A stretch of 8,181 nt of DNA from CALAED01 sp937891035 (GCA_035642125.1 DASQSZ010000380.1:1-8181); one strand, 5' to 3'. Shown: positions 1 to 5,457, counted from the stretch's first letter. Notes: generated from the letters alone by a model not told the origin. Program-made: numbers and translations.

Positions 1-1
1 G

Positions 2-778
2 CCAGGGGCGGTCAAGGACGCGCTGCACGGTGTGCCGGCCGGCCATCCGGCCCATCCGCCGCTGACCGACATCCCGCTGGGCTGCTGGGTCTCCGCGGCG
101 ATCCTTGACATGGTCCCGGGGGACGATGACACGGAGCGCGCCGTGCGGACGCTGGTCGCCGCCGGTCTGGCCAGCGCCCTGCCCACCGCGCTGACCGGGC
201 TCGCCGACTGGTCAGCGCTCCACCGTGAGCAACAGCGCGTCGGCCTGGTCCACGCGCTCAGCACCGTGACGGCGAGCGGCCTGTACGCCGCGTCGCTGCT
301 GGTTCGCGGCCGCGGTGGTACGGCGGGCGGCAAGGCTCTCGGCTTCGCCGGGCTCACCGCCCTGCTCGCCGGCGGGTATCTCGGCGGCCACCTCGCGTTC
401 CGCCAGGCGGCGGGGGCCAACCACGCCGAGTCGGTCATCCATCTGATGCCGCTCGGCTGGCACGACCTGTGCTCGGTGGACGACCTGCCCGAATCCTGGC
501 CGGTACACCGCAGGCTCGGCTACATCAGCCTGTTCGTGCTCCGGCAGGGCGACGACATCCATGTCCTGGCCGATGGCTGTGCCCATCTCGGCGGGCCGCT
601 GCATCAGGGCCGGCTGGTGCGGCAGGGCGACGACACCTGCGTGATCTGCCCCTGGCACGGCAGCACCTACCGGGTCAAGGACGGTTCCGTCGTGCACGGC
701 CCGGCGACCGGACGGCAACCGGCCTTCGAGACGCGGGTGCGCGACGACGGCATCGTCCAGGTCCGTCCGGCGGGATAG
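2..778 (+). CDS. DUF2231-Rieske [2Fe-2S] membrane fusion protein (5' end outside window)
   Basis: The frame is open to the left edge, and the residues before the first in-window GTG (base 32) already look like family sequence (ALHGVPAGHPAHPPLTD), so the true start is probably upstream. Numbering from that GTG, residues 1-125 form a DUF2231-type membrane domain with the GHPxHPPLTDIPLG signature and hydrophobic segments near 17-28, 41-59, 71-90 and 104-123. Residues about 140-248 form a Rieske domain: Cys183-x-His185 (CAH) and Cys206-x2-His209 (CPWHG) would ligate a [2Fe-2S] cluster. The gap between the two ligand pairs is 20 residues, longer than the usual 15-17, and there is an extra Cys203. 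The likely role is one-electron transfer next to the membrane; the partner is unknown and no oxygenase or reductase gene is adjacent. It ends with TAG and converges with the next gene. Confidence 0.9.
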   Translation, partial: PGAVKDALHGVPAGHPAHPPLTDIPLGCWVSAAILDMVPGDDDTERAVRTLVAAGLASALPTALTGLADWSALHREQQRVGLVHALSTVTASGLYAASLLVRGRGGTAGGKALGFAGLTALLAGGYLGGHLAFRQAAGANHAESVIHLMPLGWHDLCSVDDLPESWPVHRRLGYISLFVLRQGDDIHVLADGCAHLGGPLHQGRLVRQGDDTCVICPWHGSTYRVKDGSVVHGPATGRQPAFETRVRDDGIVQVRPAG

Positions 779-784
779 GCGGTC

Positions 785-802
785 CGCGGCGCCTCAGCCG
801 CG
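785..802 (+). terminator. possible terminator hairpin after the Rieske gene
   Basis: CGCGGC (785-790) and GCCGCG (797-802) form a 6-bp GC stem with a 6-nt loop, 7 nt after the stop codon. There is no T-run, so if it terminates transcription it does so without a classical U-tract. GC-rich DNA makes such short stems common. Confidence 0.25.
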
Positions 803-818
803 CGGGCGGGGCCGTCCC

Positions 819-866
819 GTCGGCCGATCATCTCGTCGGCGGATCATCTCGTCGGTCGAGTCATGT
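819..866. repeat. 16-bp tandem repeat between convergent genes
   Basis: Two adjacent 16-bp units (819-834 and 835-850, core GATCATCTCGTCGG) differ at one base. A third unit (851-866) is strongly decayed. The array lies in the 102-bp gap between the end of the Rieske gene and the end of the leftward small gene. I see no function beyond junction filler or a weak terminator region. Confidence 0.75.
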
Positions 867-880
867 CGCCGGCCGCCGCG

Positions 881-1147
881 TCAGCCCGCCTCGGGGATGC
901 TGAGGCTCCGGTCCATCGGGGCCTCCCGGCGATCGCCGCTGACGGGGTGCTCGACCAGCGCCAGCACCCTGCTGGCCATGAACCGCGCCGTCCGTACGGG
1001 AGAGCCGGTGCGGGTGACCTCACTGACCTCGACGACGCCGCGGCGGGTGGTGATCTCGACGCGACGGCCGGCTCTGGTCGCGGCCACCTCGTACGTCCTG
1101 GTGACCTCGCCGGCGTCGATCACGATCTCGACCCTGTCCCCCTTCAT
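881..1147 (-). CDS. small hypothetical protein, 88 aa, beta-rich
   Basis: I do not recognise a named family. The ATG at 1147 is chosen over the GTG at 1153 because a GGAGG box lies 5 nt upstream of the ATG but overlaps the GTG. The protein begins MKGDRVEIVID and has alternating hydrophobic/charged residues typical of beta strands. The element EVTRT occurs twice (near residues 14 and 43), suggesting a repeated strand pair. There are no membrane segments, signal peptide or cysteines, so it is probably cytoplasmic. It is the last gene of the leftward cluster but is separated from the permease by 102 bp of AT-rich DNA holding its own promoter-like sequence and palindromes, so it is probably transcribed independently. 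Codon use resembles its neighbours, which supports a real gene. Function unknown. Confidence 0.75.
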   Translation of the reverse strand: MKGDRVEIVIDAGEVTRTYEVAATRAGRRVEITTRRGVVEVSEVTRTGSPVRTARFMASRVLALVEHPVSGDRREAPMDRSLSIPEAG

Positions 1148-1152
1148 GGCCA

Positions 1153-1157
1153 CCTCC
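1153..1157 (-). promoter_or_regulatory. ribosome binding site fixing the start of the 88-aa gene
   Basis: GGAGG on the minus strand, 5 nt before the ATG at 1147. It overlaps the alternative GTG at 1153 and so rules that start out. Confidence 0.75.
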
Positions 1158-1162
1158 GGACT

Positions 1163-1180
1163 TTCGAAACTATATTCGAA
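1163..1180. promoter_or_regulatory. operator-like pair of TTCGAA palindromes
   Basis: Two perfect TTCGAA palindromes (1163-1168 and 1175-1180) lie 12 bp apart centre to centre, between the -10 box and the ribosome binding site and covering the predicted transcription start. That position fits a repressor site. The binding protein is unknown. Confidence 0.45.
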
Positions 1181-1207
1181 TTATACCCGTACAAAACACG
1201 TCTTGAA
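1180..1207 (-). promoter_or_regulatory. promoter of the 88-aa gene
   Basis: On the minus strand a perfect -10 box TATAAT (1185-1180) is preceded by a weak -35 TTCAAG (1207-1202) with a 16-nt spacer. The predicted transcript start near 1173 leaves a leader of about 25 nt that contains the GGAGG box. The region is conspicuously AT-rich against the GC-rich background. Confidence 0.6.
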
Positions 1208-1244
1208 CCTGGCCGAGGGACCAAAGCGGTCTGGGACGATCGGG

Positions 1245-1262
1245 GATATTTACGCAAATATC
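1245..1262. repeat. AT-rich inverted repeat at the permease stop codon
   Basis: GATATTT (1245-1251) and AAATATC (1256-1262) are perfect 7-bp arms around ACGC. The dyad contains the TAA stop codon of the permease gene (1252-1250 on the minus strand). It could be a weak transcript-end structure; no T-run follows. Confidence 0.5.
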
Positions 1263-2017
1263 AACTTGCCGACCGCGAGCAGGCCGACCGCGACGATGAT
1301 GGTCCGCAACACGACCAGGGGCAGCCGCCGGCCGATCCGGGCGCCGACAAGCCCGCCGAGCGTCGAGCCCAGAGCGATGAGCGGCACGACAAGCCAGTCC
1401 ACATGCTGCGCCGTCACGATGAACAGCGCGGCCGCGGCGCTGTTGACGACGCCGACCAGCACGTTCTTGACGCCGTTGACGCGTCGCAGGTCGCTTTCGA
1501 GGAAGATCCCGAGCAGCGCGAGCAGGATCACCCCTTGCGCCGCCGCGAAATAACCCCCGTACACGCCGCAGCCGAAGACGCTCACCCACAGCCACGGACC
1601 GCCATGTGGATGATGGGTCAGCCGTCGCGCCGCCAGCCACGCGTTCAGCCAGGGCTGCACGACGACGAGCACGAGCGCGATCACGACCAGACCCGGGACG
1701 ATGACCTCGAACGACTCCTCGGGCAGCCGCAACAGCAAGGTGCCGCCGACGAGAGCACCCAGCAACGACGCCCCCACCAGGCGAAGCACCCGGCCGAGTT
1801 GGCCGCGCAATTCGCGTCGATAGCCATAGGCGCCCGCGACCGCCCCGGGCACGAGGCCGACGGTGTTGGACACCGTGGCGGTCACCGGGGGATAGCCGAG
1901 CGCCACCAGGGTCGGGAACGTGACCAGCGACCCGGACCCGACGACCGCGTTGATGCCGCCCGCCGCCACCCCGGCCATGAATATGAGCGCCGCATGGAGG
2001 AGGCTCACCTGCGGCAC
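1250..2017 (-). CDS. TauE/SafE-family membrane permease (sulfite/organosulfonate exporter-like)
   Basis: A 255-aa integral membrane protein. The N-terminal motif GGINAVVGSGSLVTFPTL (about residues 20-37) followed by SNTVGLVPG (50-58) is characteristic of the TauE/SafE (DUF81) permeases. A second homologous half starts near residue 145 (FGCGVYGGYFAAAQG) with VNGVKNVLVGVVNS further on, as expected for two inverted halves and about eight membrane segments. Length is normal for the family. Known members are proposed to move sulfite, sulfoacetate or other small anions; the substrate cannot be read from sequence and no sulfur-metabolism gene is nearby. The start is a GTG at 2017; no in-frame ATG or GTG lies between it and the upstream stop, and the ribosome binding site is weak. 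It follows the SPFH gene in the same direction after 74 nt containing a hairpin, so co-transcription is possible but not certain. Confidence 0.9.
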   Translation of the reverse strand: MPQVSLLHAALIFMAGVAAGGINAVVGSGSLVTFPTLVALGYPPVTATVSNTVGLVPGAVAGAYGYRRELRGQLGRVLRLVGASLLGALVGGTLLLRLPEESFEVIVPGLVVIALVLVVVQPWLNAWLAARRLTHHPHGGPWLWVSVFGCGVYGGYFAAAQGVILLALLGIFLESDLRRVNGVKNVLVGVVNSAAAALFIVTAQHVDWLVVPLIALGSTLGGLVGARIGRRLPLVVLRTIIVAVGLLAVGKLIFA

Positions 2018-2052
2018 CGGCGTGTCGGGGTGGGGGTCGTCACGGCTCGATC

Positions 2053-2069
2053 GTAGGCAACCCGCCTAC
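2053..2069. repeat. hairpin between the SPFH and permease genes
   Basis: GTAGGC (2053-2058) and GCCTAC (2064-2069) form a perfect 6-bp stem with loop AACCC. It sits 23 nt after the SPFH stop codon in the leftward direction. It may be a terminator or attenuator for leftward transcription, but lacks a U-tract. Confidence 0.45.
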
Positions 2070-2091
2070 CTCGGTCGCGTCGCGGGGTCGC

Positions 2092-3111
2092 TCAGGGGAG
2101 CAGCGGCTCCTCGTCGGTGAGCGCACGGCTGTTGGCCACCGGCGCCGTGGCCGGCGATGTAGAGGCCGCGGACGACGTGCCGTCTCTGGCGCCTTCTCTG
2201 CCGGCGTCGCGGATGGTGCCGAAGAACCCGCCGAGTCCCTCGAGCGCCTTGCCCATCTCACTCGGCACGATCCACACCTTGTTGGAGCTGCCTTCGGCGA
2301 TCTTCGGCAGGGTCTGCAGGTACTGGTAGGCGAGCAGCCGCTGATCGGGATTGCCGTCGTGGATGGCCTTGAACACGGTGTTGATCGCCTGCGCCTGCCC
2401 ACGGGCGCGCGCGGCCTGCGCCTTCGCGTCCGCCTCCGCCCGGAGCACCGCGGCCTCGGCATCGCCCCGCGCCTTGAGCACCGCGGCGGTACGCTCGCCT
2501 TCCGCGGTCAGGATCGCCGACTGCTTCGCCCCCTCGGCCTGGAGCACCGCGGCGCGCTTGTCCCGGTCGGCGCGCATCGCCTTTTCCATCGCGTCGGTGA
2601 TGGAGTCGGGCGGGTCGATGGCCTTGATCTCGACCCGGTTGACCTTGATGCCCCACTTGCCGGTGGTCTCATCGAGCACCCCGCGCAGCTCGGAGTTGAT
2701 GTCATCGCGGGAGGTCAGCGCGCGTTCGAGGTCCATACCGCCGGCGACGTTCCGCAGCGTGGTGACGGTGAGTTGCTCGATCGCGGTGAGGAAGTTGGCG
2801 ATCTCGTACGTCGCGGACTTGGGATCGGTCACCGTGTAGTAGATGACCGTGTCGATGCTCACGACGAGGTTGTCCGAGGTGATCACCGGCTGCGGCGGGA
2901 AGCTGATCACCGTCTCGCGCATGTCGATGCGGGCGCGGATCTGATCGACGAGCGGCATGATCAGCGACAGTCCGGGCTTGAGCGTGCGGTGGTATCGCCC
3001 GAACCGCTCCACGATGTAGGTCGTCGCCTGGGGCACGATCCGTACAGACCGATAGACGATGAAGGCACCCCCCGCTATGACGATCAGAGCGACGATGATC
3101 GATGTGGTCAT
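2092..3111 (-). CDS. SPFH/band-7 (stomatin-like, paraslipin-type) membrane-anchored protein
   Basis: A 339-aa protein with one N-terminal membrane segment (residues 3-22), then an SPFH/band-7 domain (about 24-190: ERFGRYHRTLKPGLSLIMP, MRETVISFPPQPVITSDN, VNRVEIKAIDPP). A long alanine/glutamate-rich coiled coil with AEG repeats follows (about 180-245), then a conserved segment YQYLQTLPKIAEG ending in VWIVPSEMGKAL (263-290). The last 30-35 residues are low-complexity Ser/Ala/Thr/Pro. SPFH proteins oligomerise on the membrane and organise microdomains or help handle membrane and protease stress. The ATG at 3111 has GGAG 5 nt upstream. The gene lies downstream of NfeD on the same strand, the usual partner arrangement, although the 179-nt gap with a strong hairpin is longer than in tightly coupled pairs. 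The family call is firm; the exact cellular role is inference. Confidence 0.95.
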   Translation of the reverse strand: MTTSIIVALIVIAGGAFIVYRSVRIVPQATTYIVERFGRYHRTLKPGLSLIMPLVDQIRARIDMRETVISFPPQPVITSDNLVVSIDTVIYYTVTDPKSATYEIANFLTAIEQLTVTTLRNVAGGMDLERALTSRDDINSELRGVLDETTGKWGIKVNRVEIKAIDPPDSITDAMEKAMRADRDKRAAVLQAEGAKQSAILTAEGERTAAVLKARGDAEAAVLRAEADAKAQAARARGQAQAINTVFKAIHDGNPDQRLLAYQYLQTLPKIAEGSSNKVWIVPSEMGKALEGLGGFFGTIRDAGREGARDGTSSAASTSPATAPVANSRALTDEEPLLP

Positions 3112-3145
3112 AGCGACTCCGTTCCAAGAAGCTCAGCCGTAATCG

Positions 3146-3177
3146 TCCGGAAGACGAATGATGTCGTCTTCATCGGA
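3146..3177. promoter_or_regulatory. strong hairpin in the leader of the SPFH gene
   Basis: GAAGACGA (3150-3157) and TCGTCTTC (3164-3171) pair perfectly around ATGATG. TCCG (3146-3149) and CGGA (3174-3177) extend the stem past a 2-nt bulge. It lies 35-66 nt upstream of the SPFH start codon. It could be an attenuator, a regulatory leader structure, a DNA-level operator, or the end of the NfeD transcript. A perfect TTGACA (3217-3212, minus strand) lies further upstream, but no good -10 box is at the right distance. Confidence 0.55.
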
Positions 3178-3290
3178 GTATTCACCCCGCCGAACCCGTC
3201 GCGAACGAATGTGTCAACGCCGTTATGTGCGGTGCGCGGAGCGGGAAAATCACCTTCGCCTCCGCCGCTGTGCGCGCGACGCGCGATCGC

Positions 3291-3734
3291 TCATGGATCC
3301 CTCCCGAACACGACCGCGGTCGCTCCCTTGATCTCGATCACGTCGGCGGCCGTGCCTGGGTCGAGAATCTGTTCAGGATGCAATGCCCGAGCCGACCAGA
3401 TCTCCCCACCGATCTTGACACGCCCGCCATACGCGTCAACTCGCTCGACCACGAGAGCTTCCTGCCCGACCAGCGCGTCCACCCCGGTCCGGGTCTCGGG
3501 CGAACTGTGCAGGTGCCGGCGTGCGATCGGCCGGAGAAACGCGAGCAACGCGGTTGAGACCGCCGCGAACGCCACCGCCTGGACCACCACGTTCGCGCCA
3601 AGCGCCGCGGCGAGCGCGGCCGCCAAGGCCCCGACCGCGAACATGCCGAACACCAAGAACGTGGTAAATATCTCGGCGATTCCGAATGCCGCGCCGATGA
3701 CCACCCACCACACCGAGACATCTACACCACCCAC
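3291..3734 (-). CDS. NfeD-family membrane protein
   Basis: A 147-aa short-form NfeD protein without the N-terminal ClpP-like protease domain of long forms. Three hydrophobic segments (about residues 9-27, 28-46 and 48-67) precede a soluble C-terminal OB-fold domain (about 82-145) carrying the characteristic TGVDALVGQEALV and GGRVKIGGEIWSARAL stretches. NfeD proteins work with SPFH/stomatin proteins, which is exactly the next gene downstream. The start is taken as the GTG at 3734, giving MGGVDVSVWW. No Shine-Dalgarno box is visible, but a TACGAT -10-like box ends 7 nt before the GTG, so a leaderless mRNA is likely. Stop is TGA. Family assignment is firm; the physiological role in this organism is inferred. 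Confidence 0.92.
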   Translation of the reverse strand: MGGVDVSVWWVVIGAAFGIAEIFTTFLVFGMFAVGALAAALAAALGANVVVQAVAFAAVSTALLAFLRPIARRHLHSSPETRTGVDALVGQEALVVERVDAYGGRVKIGGEIWSARALHPEQILDPGTAADVIEIKGATAVVFGRDP

Positions 3735-3741
3735 GACACCG

Positions 3742-3747
3742 ATCGTA
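3742..3747 (-). promoter_or_regulatory. -10 box for a leaderless NfeD transcript
   Basis: TACGAT on the minus strand matches the actinobacterial -10 consensus TANNNT. Seven nt separate it from the GTG at 3734, so transcription would begin at or next to the start codon. No convincing -35 is visible. Confidence 0.4.
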
Positions 3748-3765
3748 GTTCGCCCAACGCATCAA

Positions 3766-3778
3766 ACCTGTTGCAGGT
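3766..3778. repeat. small dyad in the NfeD/DUF3800 divergent region
   Basis: ACCTG (3766-3770) and CAGGT (3774-3778) form a 5-bp inverted repeat around TTG, between the two divergent promoters. It is a possible operator but short enough to be chance. Confidence 0.25.
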
Positions 3779-3834
3779 GACACAAACTAACGGCCATCTT
3801 GTGCGATTACGGTGCGCAACTGATCGAACACCCA

Positions 3835-3840
3835 TACGGT
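3835..3840 (+). promoter_or_regulatory. -10 box for a leaderless DUF3800-like transcript
   Basis: TACGGT fits TANNNT and lies 8 nt before the GTG start at 3849, which has no Shine-Dalgarno box. A second TACGGT is at 3808-3813. No clear -35 was found. Confidence 0.4.
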
Positions 3841-3848
3841 TCTGTCGC

Positions 3849-4382
3849 GTGAGCCCCCATGCCTTCGTCGACGAGTCCGCCCGTGGCGGTCGCTACATTC
3901 TCTGCGCCGCCCTCGTCGAGGCCCGCGACCTCGACGACGTCCGCAAACTTGCCCGCTCACTCTGCCTCCCGGGCCAGGCTCGCTGGCATTTCAAGTCGGA
4001 GTCCGACCGTCGCAGAAGACAAATCATCGACCAGATAGTCCGCTGCGACGCCGTCAGGGCACGTCTCTACTTCGGCAAAGGCCCGGACCTCTCCGTTCGT
4101 CGCGATGGCTTGACAGCCATCGTGTCTGACCTTCTCGATCTCAAGACAGGCCGACTTGTCATCGAGAGCCGGGAGAGCCTTGATGCGTTCGACCGGCATT
4201 ACATAGCGGAGGCCCTCAGGAAGGCGAGCACCGAACTGGCCTATACACATCTACGACCACGGCAGGAGCCTTGTCTGTGGCTGCCTGACGCGGTCGCATG
4301 GGCGTACGGTGCGGGAGGTCACTGGCGCCGCCGACTGCAGCCAATGATCGATAAGGCCCTGGATGTCGGGGATGTGACTTAG
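3849..4382 (+). CDS. DUF3800-like protein (putative RNase H-fold nuclease), 177 aa
   Basis: The protein opens SPHAFVDES, the acidic beta-strand start typical of DUF3800 proteins (MxxFVDES), so the GTG at 3849 is preferred although the frame is open from about 3771. DUF3800 is thought to have an RNase H-like fold; candidate acidic residues here are Asp8, Glu9, Glu106 (LVIESRES) and Asp147 (LPDAVAWAYG). Other conserved-looking parts are WHFKSESDRRR (46-56) and EALRKAS near 121. No signal peptide or membrane segment, so cytoplasmic. It stands alone: NfeD is divergent and the ABC gene convergent. Codon use looks less GC3-biased than its neighbours (for example aca, cat, ctt and aag codons), which may indicate later acquisition. 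The DUF3800 assignment is from memory of the family pattern; nuclease activity is not demonstrated, and the true cellular role is unknown. Confidence 0.75.
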   Translation: MSPHAFVDESARGGRYILCAALVEARDLDDVRKLARSLCLPGQARWHFKSESDRRRRQIIDQIVRCDAVRARLYFGKGPDLSVRRDGLTAIVSDLLDLKTGRLVIESRESLDAFDRHYIAEALRKASTELAYTHLRPRQEPCLWLPDAVAWAYGAGGHWRRRLQPMIDKALDVGDVT

Positions 4383-4384
4383 AA

Positions 4385-4436
4385 AGCGCGAAACCCGGCT
4401 GCTCACCGTCCGGAGAGGAGCCGGGCTCACTTCCTC
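4385..4436 (-). repeat. hairpin repeat element, copy 1
   Basis: A 52-bp sequence nearly identical to 4517-4567; weaker similarity continues to about 4454. Read leftward it contains a GGAGGAAG-like stretch, stem arms CCCGGCT (4425-4419) and AGCCGGG (4400-4394) with an 18-nt loop, then TTTCGCGCTTTCT. It lies just after the DUF3800-like stop codon in the convergent gap. Confidence 0.85.
4394..4425 (-). terminator. terminator-like hairpin, copy 1
   Basis: A 7-bp perfect GC stem followed on the minus strand by TTTCGCGCTTTCT. The short T stretches on this strand make leftward termination more plausible than rightward, where CTCACTTCC follows. Confidence 0.4.
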
Positions 4437-4460
4437 CAGCTACTGCCAGAGGCTACTCAA

Positions 4461-4489
4461 AGTATAGCCCCGGCTCCGTTGCGACACAA
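4461..4489 (-). promoter_or_regulatory. promoter-like sequence pointing into repeat copy 1
   Basis: On the minus strand TTGTGT (4489-4484) and TATACT (4466-4461) are separated by exactly 17 nt. The predicted start is near 4454. Only three of six -35 bases match the consensus, but the -10 matches five of six. It would drive RNA leftward through the copy 1 hairpin and towards the 3' end of the DUF3800-like gene. Confidence 0.45.
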
Positions 4490-4516
4490 CGTCGTTGAGC
4501 AGAGACGCGTCCAATG

Positions 4517-4567
4517 AGCGCGAAACCCGACCCCCACCGTCCGGAGAGGAGCCGGGCTCACTTCCTC
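4517..4567 (-). repeat. hairpin repeat element, copy 2
   Basis: A 51-bp second copy, offset about 132 bp from copy 1, with one indel and a few substitutions. Weaker similarity to copy 1 flanks continues rightward: AGAGGCT recurs (4448-4454 and 4580-4586), and a TTGyGT-type hexamer recurs at 4489 and 4622 on the minus strand. The whole unit therefore appears duplicated, with copy 2 having the weaker promoter match. Confidence 0.85.
4526..4556 (-). terminator. terminator-like hairpin, copy 2
   Basis: Minus-strand RNA pairs CCCGGCTCC (4556-4548) with GGGGTCGGG (4534-4526) as nine pairs including two G-U wobbles, then TTTCGCGCT. On the plus-strand RNA the same two positions are mismatched. It would end leftward transcripts arriving from the ABC gene. 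Confidence 0.4.
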
Positions 4568-4639
4568 AGGCTTGGCGCAAGAGGCTGGGGTTGATACTCA
4601 CCGTCCTGGAGTCGTTACGCAAGCGGTTGGCTTAGCCAG

Positions 4640-5431
4640 TCAGGGGCGGACGGCCCGGGCGTACCAGCGGCCGTTTTGGCGCTCGACCGCGAGGGGGACG
4701 CCGAAGGCCTTTCCAAGGTGTTGTTCGGTGAAGACCTCGTCCACCTTGCCCTGGGCGACAATCGTGCCGCGGCGCAGCAGCATGGCGTGGGTGAAGCCGG
4801 CGGGCACCTCTTCGACGTGGTGGGTGACCAGCACGGTGGTGGGAGCCAGCGCGTCCTCGGCCAGCCGCGACAGGCGGGCGAGGAGGTCTTCGCGGGCGCC
4901 GAGGTCGAGCCCGGCGGCCGGCTCGTCGAGCAGCAGCAGCTCGGGGTCGGGCATCAGCGCGCGGGCGATCTGCACGCGCTTGCGTTCGCCCTCGGACAGC
5001 GTGGCGAAGCGGCGGCGGATCAGGTGCGCGCAGCCGAGCGCGTCGAGAAGCTCCACGGCGCGGGTGACGTCGGTGGAGTCGTACTCCTCGTGCCAGCGGC
5101 CGAGGATGGCGTACGACGCGGTGAGCACGAGGTCGATGACCTTTTCGCTCGGCGGCACCTTCTCGGCGATCGCCGCGCTGGCGATGCCGATGCGGGGCCG
5201 CAGGTCGAACACGTCGGCCTGTCCGATTCGTTCGCCGAGCACGTCGACCTGGCCAGCGGTCGGGTGCAGCAGGGTGCCCGCGACCTGCAGGAGCGTCGTC
5301 TTGCCCGCGCCGTTGGGGCCGACGACGACCCAGCGTTCGGTTTCGTTGACCGTCCAATCGACATCGCGCAGCAGCGTCGCGCCCTCACGCCGGATCGCCA
5401 CACCCTGCAGCCGCAGTACCTCGCCTGCCAT
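4640..5431 (-). CDS. ABC transporter ATP-binding protein, stand-alone
   Basis: A 263-aa single nucleotide-binding domain. Walker A is GPNGAGKTT (residues 38-46), the signature motif is LSEGE (145-149), Walker B is LLLLDE (165-170), the D-loop is GLD (174-176) and the H-loop is His204 in VTHH. The Q-loop position, where most ABC ATPases have Gln, reads IGIASA (81-86) with no Gln. Overall the sequence resembles the YlmA/ModF-like group of ATPases rather than a typical importer ATPase. No permease or binding-protein gene lies beside it, so its membrane partner, if any, is encoded elsewhere, or it has a non-transport role. The ATG at 5431 begins MAGEVLRLQG, right where the ABC fold should start; the nearest purine-rich box (GTGGGGA) is about 12 nt away, so translation signals are weak. 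Divergent from the next gene. Confidence 0.92.
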   Translation of the reverse strand: MAGEVLRLQGVAIRREGATLLRDVDWTVNETERWVVVGPNGAGKTTLLQVAGTLLHPTAGQVDVLGERIGQADVFDLRPRIGIASAAIAEKVPPSEKVIDLVLTASYAILGRWHEEYDSTDVTRAVELLDALGCAHLIRRRFATLSEGERKRVQIARALMPDPELLLLDEPAAGLDLGAREDLLARLSRLAEDALAPTTVLVTHHVEEVPAGFTHAMLLRRGTIVAQGKVDEVFTEQHLGKAFGVPLAVERQNGRWYARAVRP

Positions 5432-5457
5432 CGCGATCGGTTATCCCCACTCTCTCT

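Larger units (their letters stand above)
4385..4454 (-). ncRNA. candidate small RNA of about 70 nt
   Basis: Inferred from the promoter-like sequence with predicted start near 4454 and the terminator-like hairpin plus TTTCGCGCTTTCT ending near 4385-4382. The RNA would carry an exposed GGAGGAAG stretch before the hairpin. If the hairpin fails to terminate, the transcript would run antisense to the DUF3800-like gene. No homologous RNA family is recognised. Confidence 0.25.

Noticed and set aside
863..2056. 397-codon rightward open frame opposite the permease and small gene
   Set aside because: Translation is Asp/Arg/His-rich without any domain and runs across a clear promoter region; the opposite strand encodes recognisable TauE/SafE sequence.
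3271..3290. Alternating CGCGCG stretch as the NfeD terminator
   Set aside because: Self-complementary CG repeats are expected in this composition, and no T-rich tail follows in the leftward direction.
2359..3780. 473-codon rightward open frame opposite the SPFH and NfeD genes
   Set aside because: It is antisense to two well-recognised proteins, has low-complexity Arg/Asp/Pro-rich translation and no domain. It is a by-product of GC3 bias.
3771..3848. N-terminal extension of the DUF3800-like protein from the TTG at 3771
   Set aside because: The extension is Arg/Thr-rich and unlike the family, whose members begin at the FVDES strand. The extension also overlaps the likely promoter.
4385..4567. 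CRISPR array
   Set aside because: Only two imperfect ~52-bp copies with an 80-bp spacer that itself shows similarity to the flank of copy 2, and no cas genes.
4383..4639. tRNA gene or attachment-site remnant
   Set aside because: No cloverleaf, no conserved T-loop sequence in the right place, and no integrase nearby.
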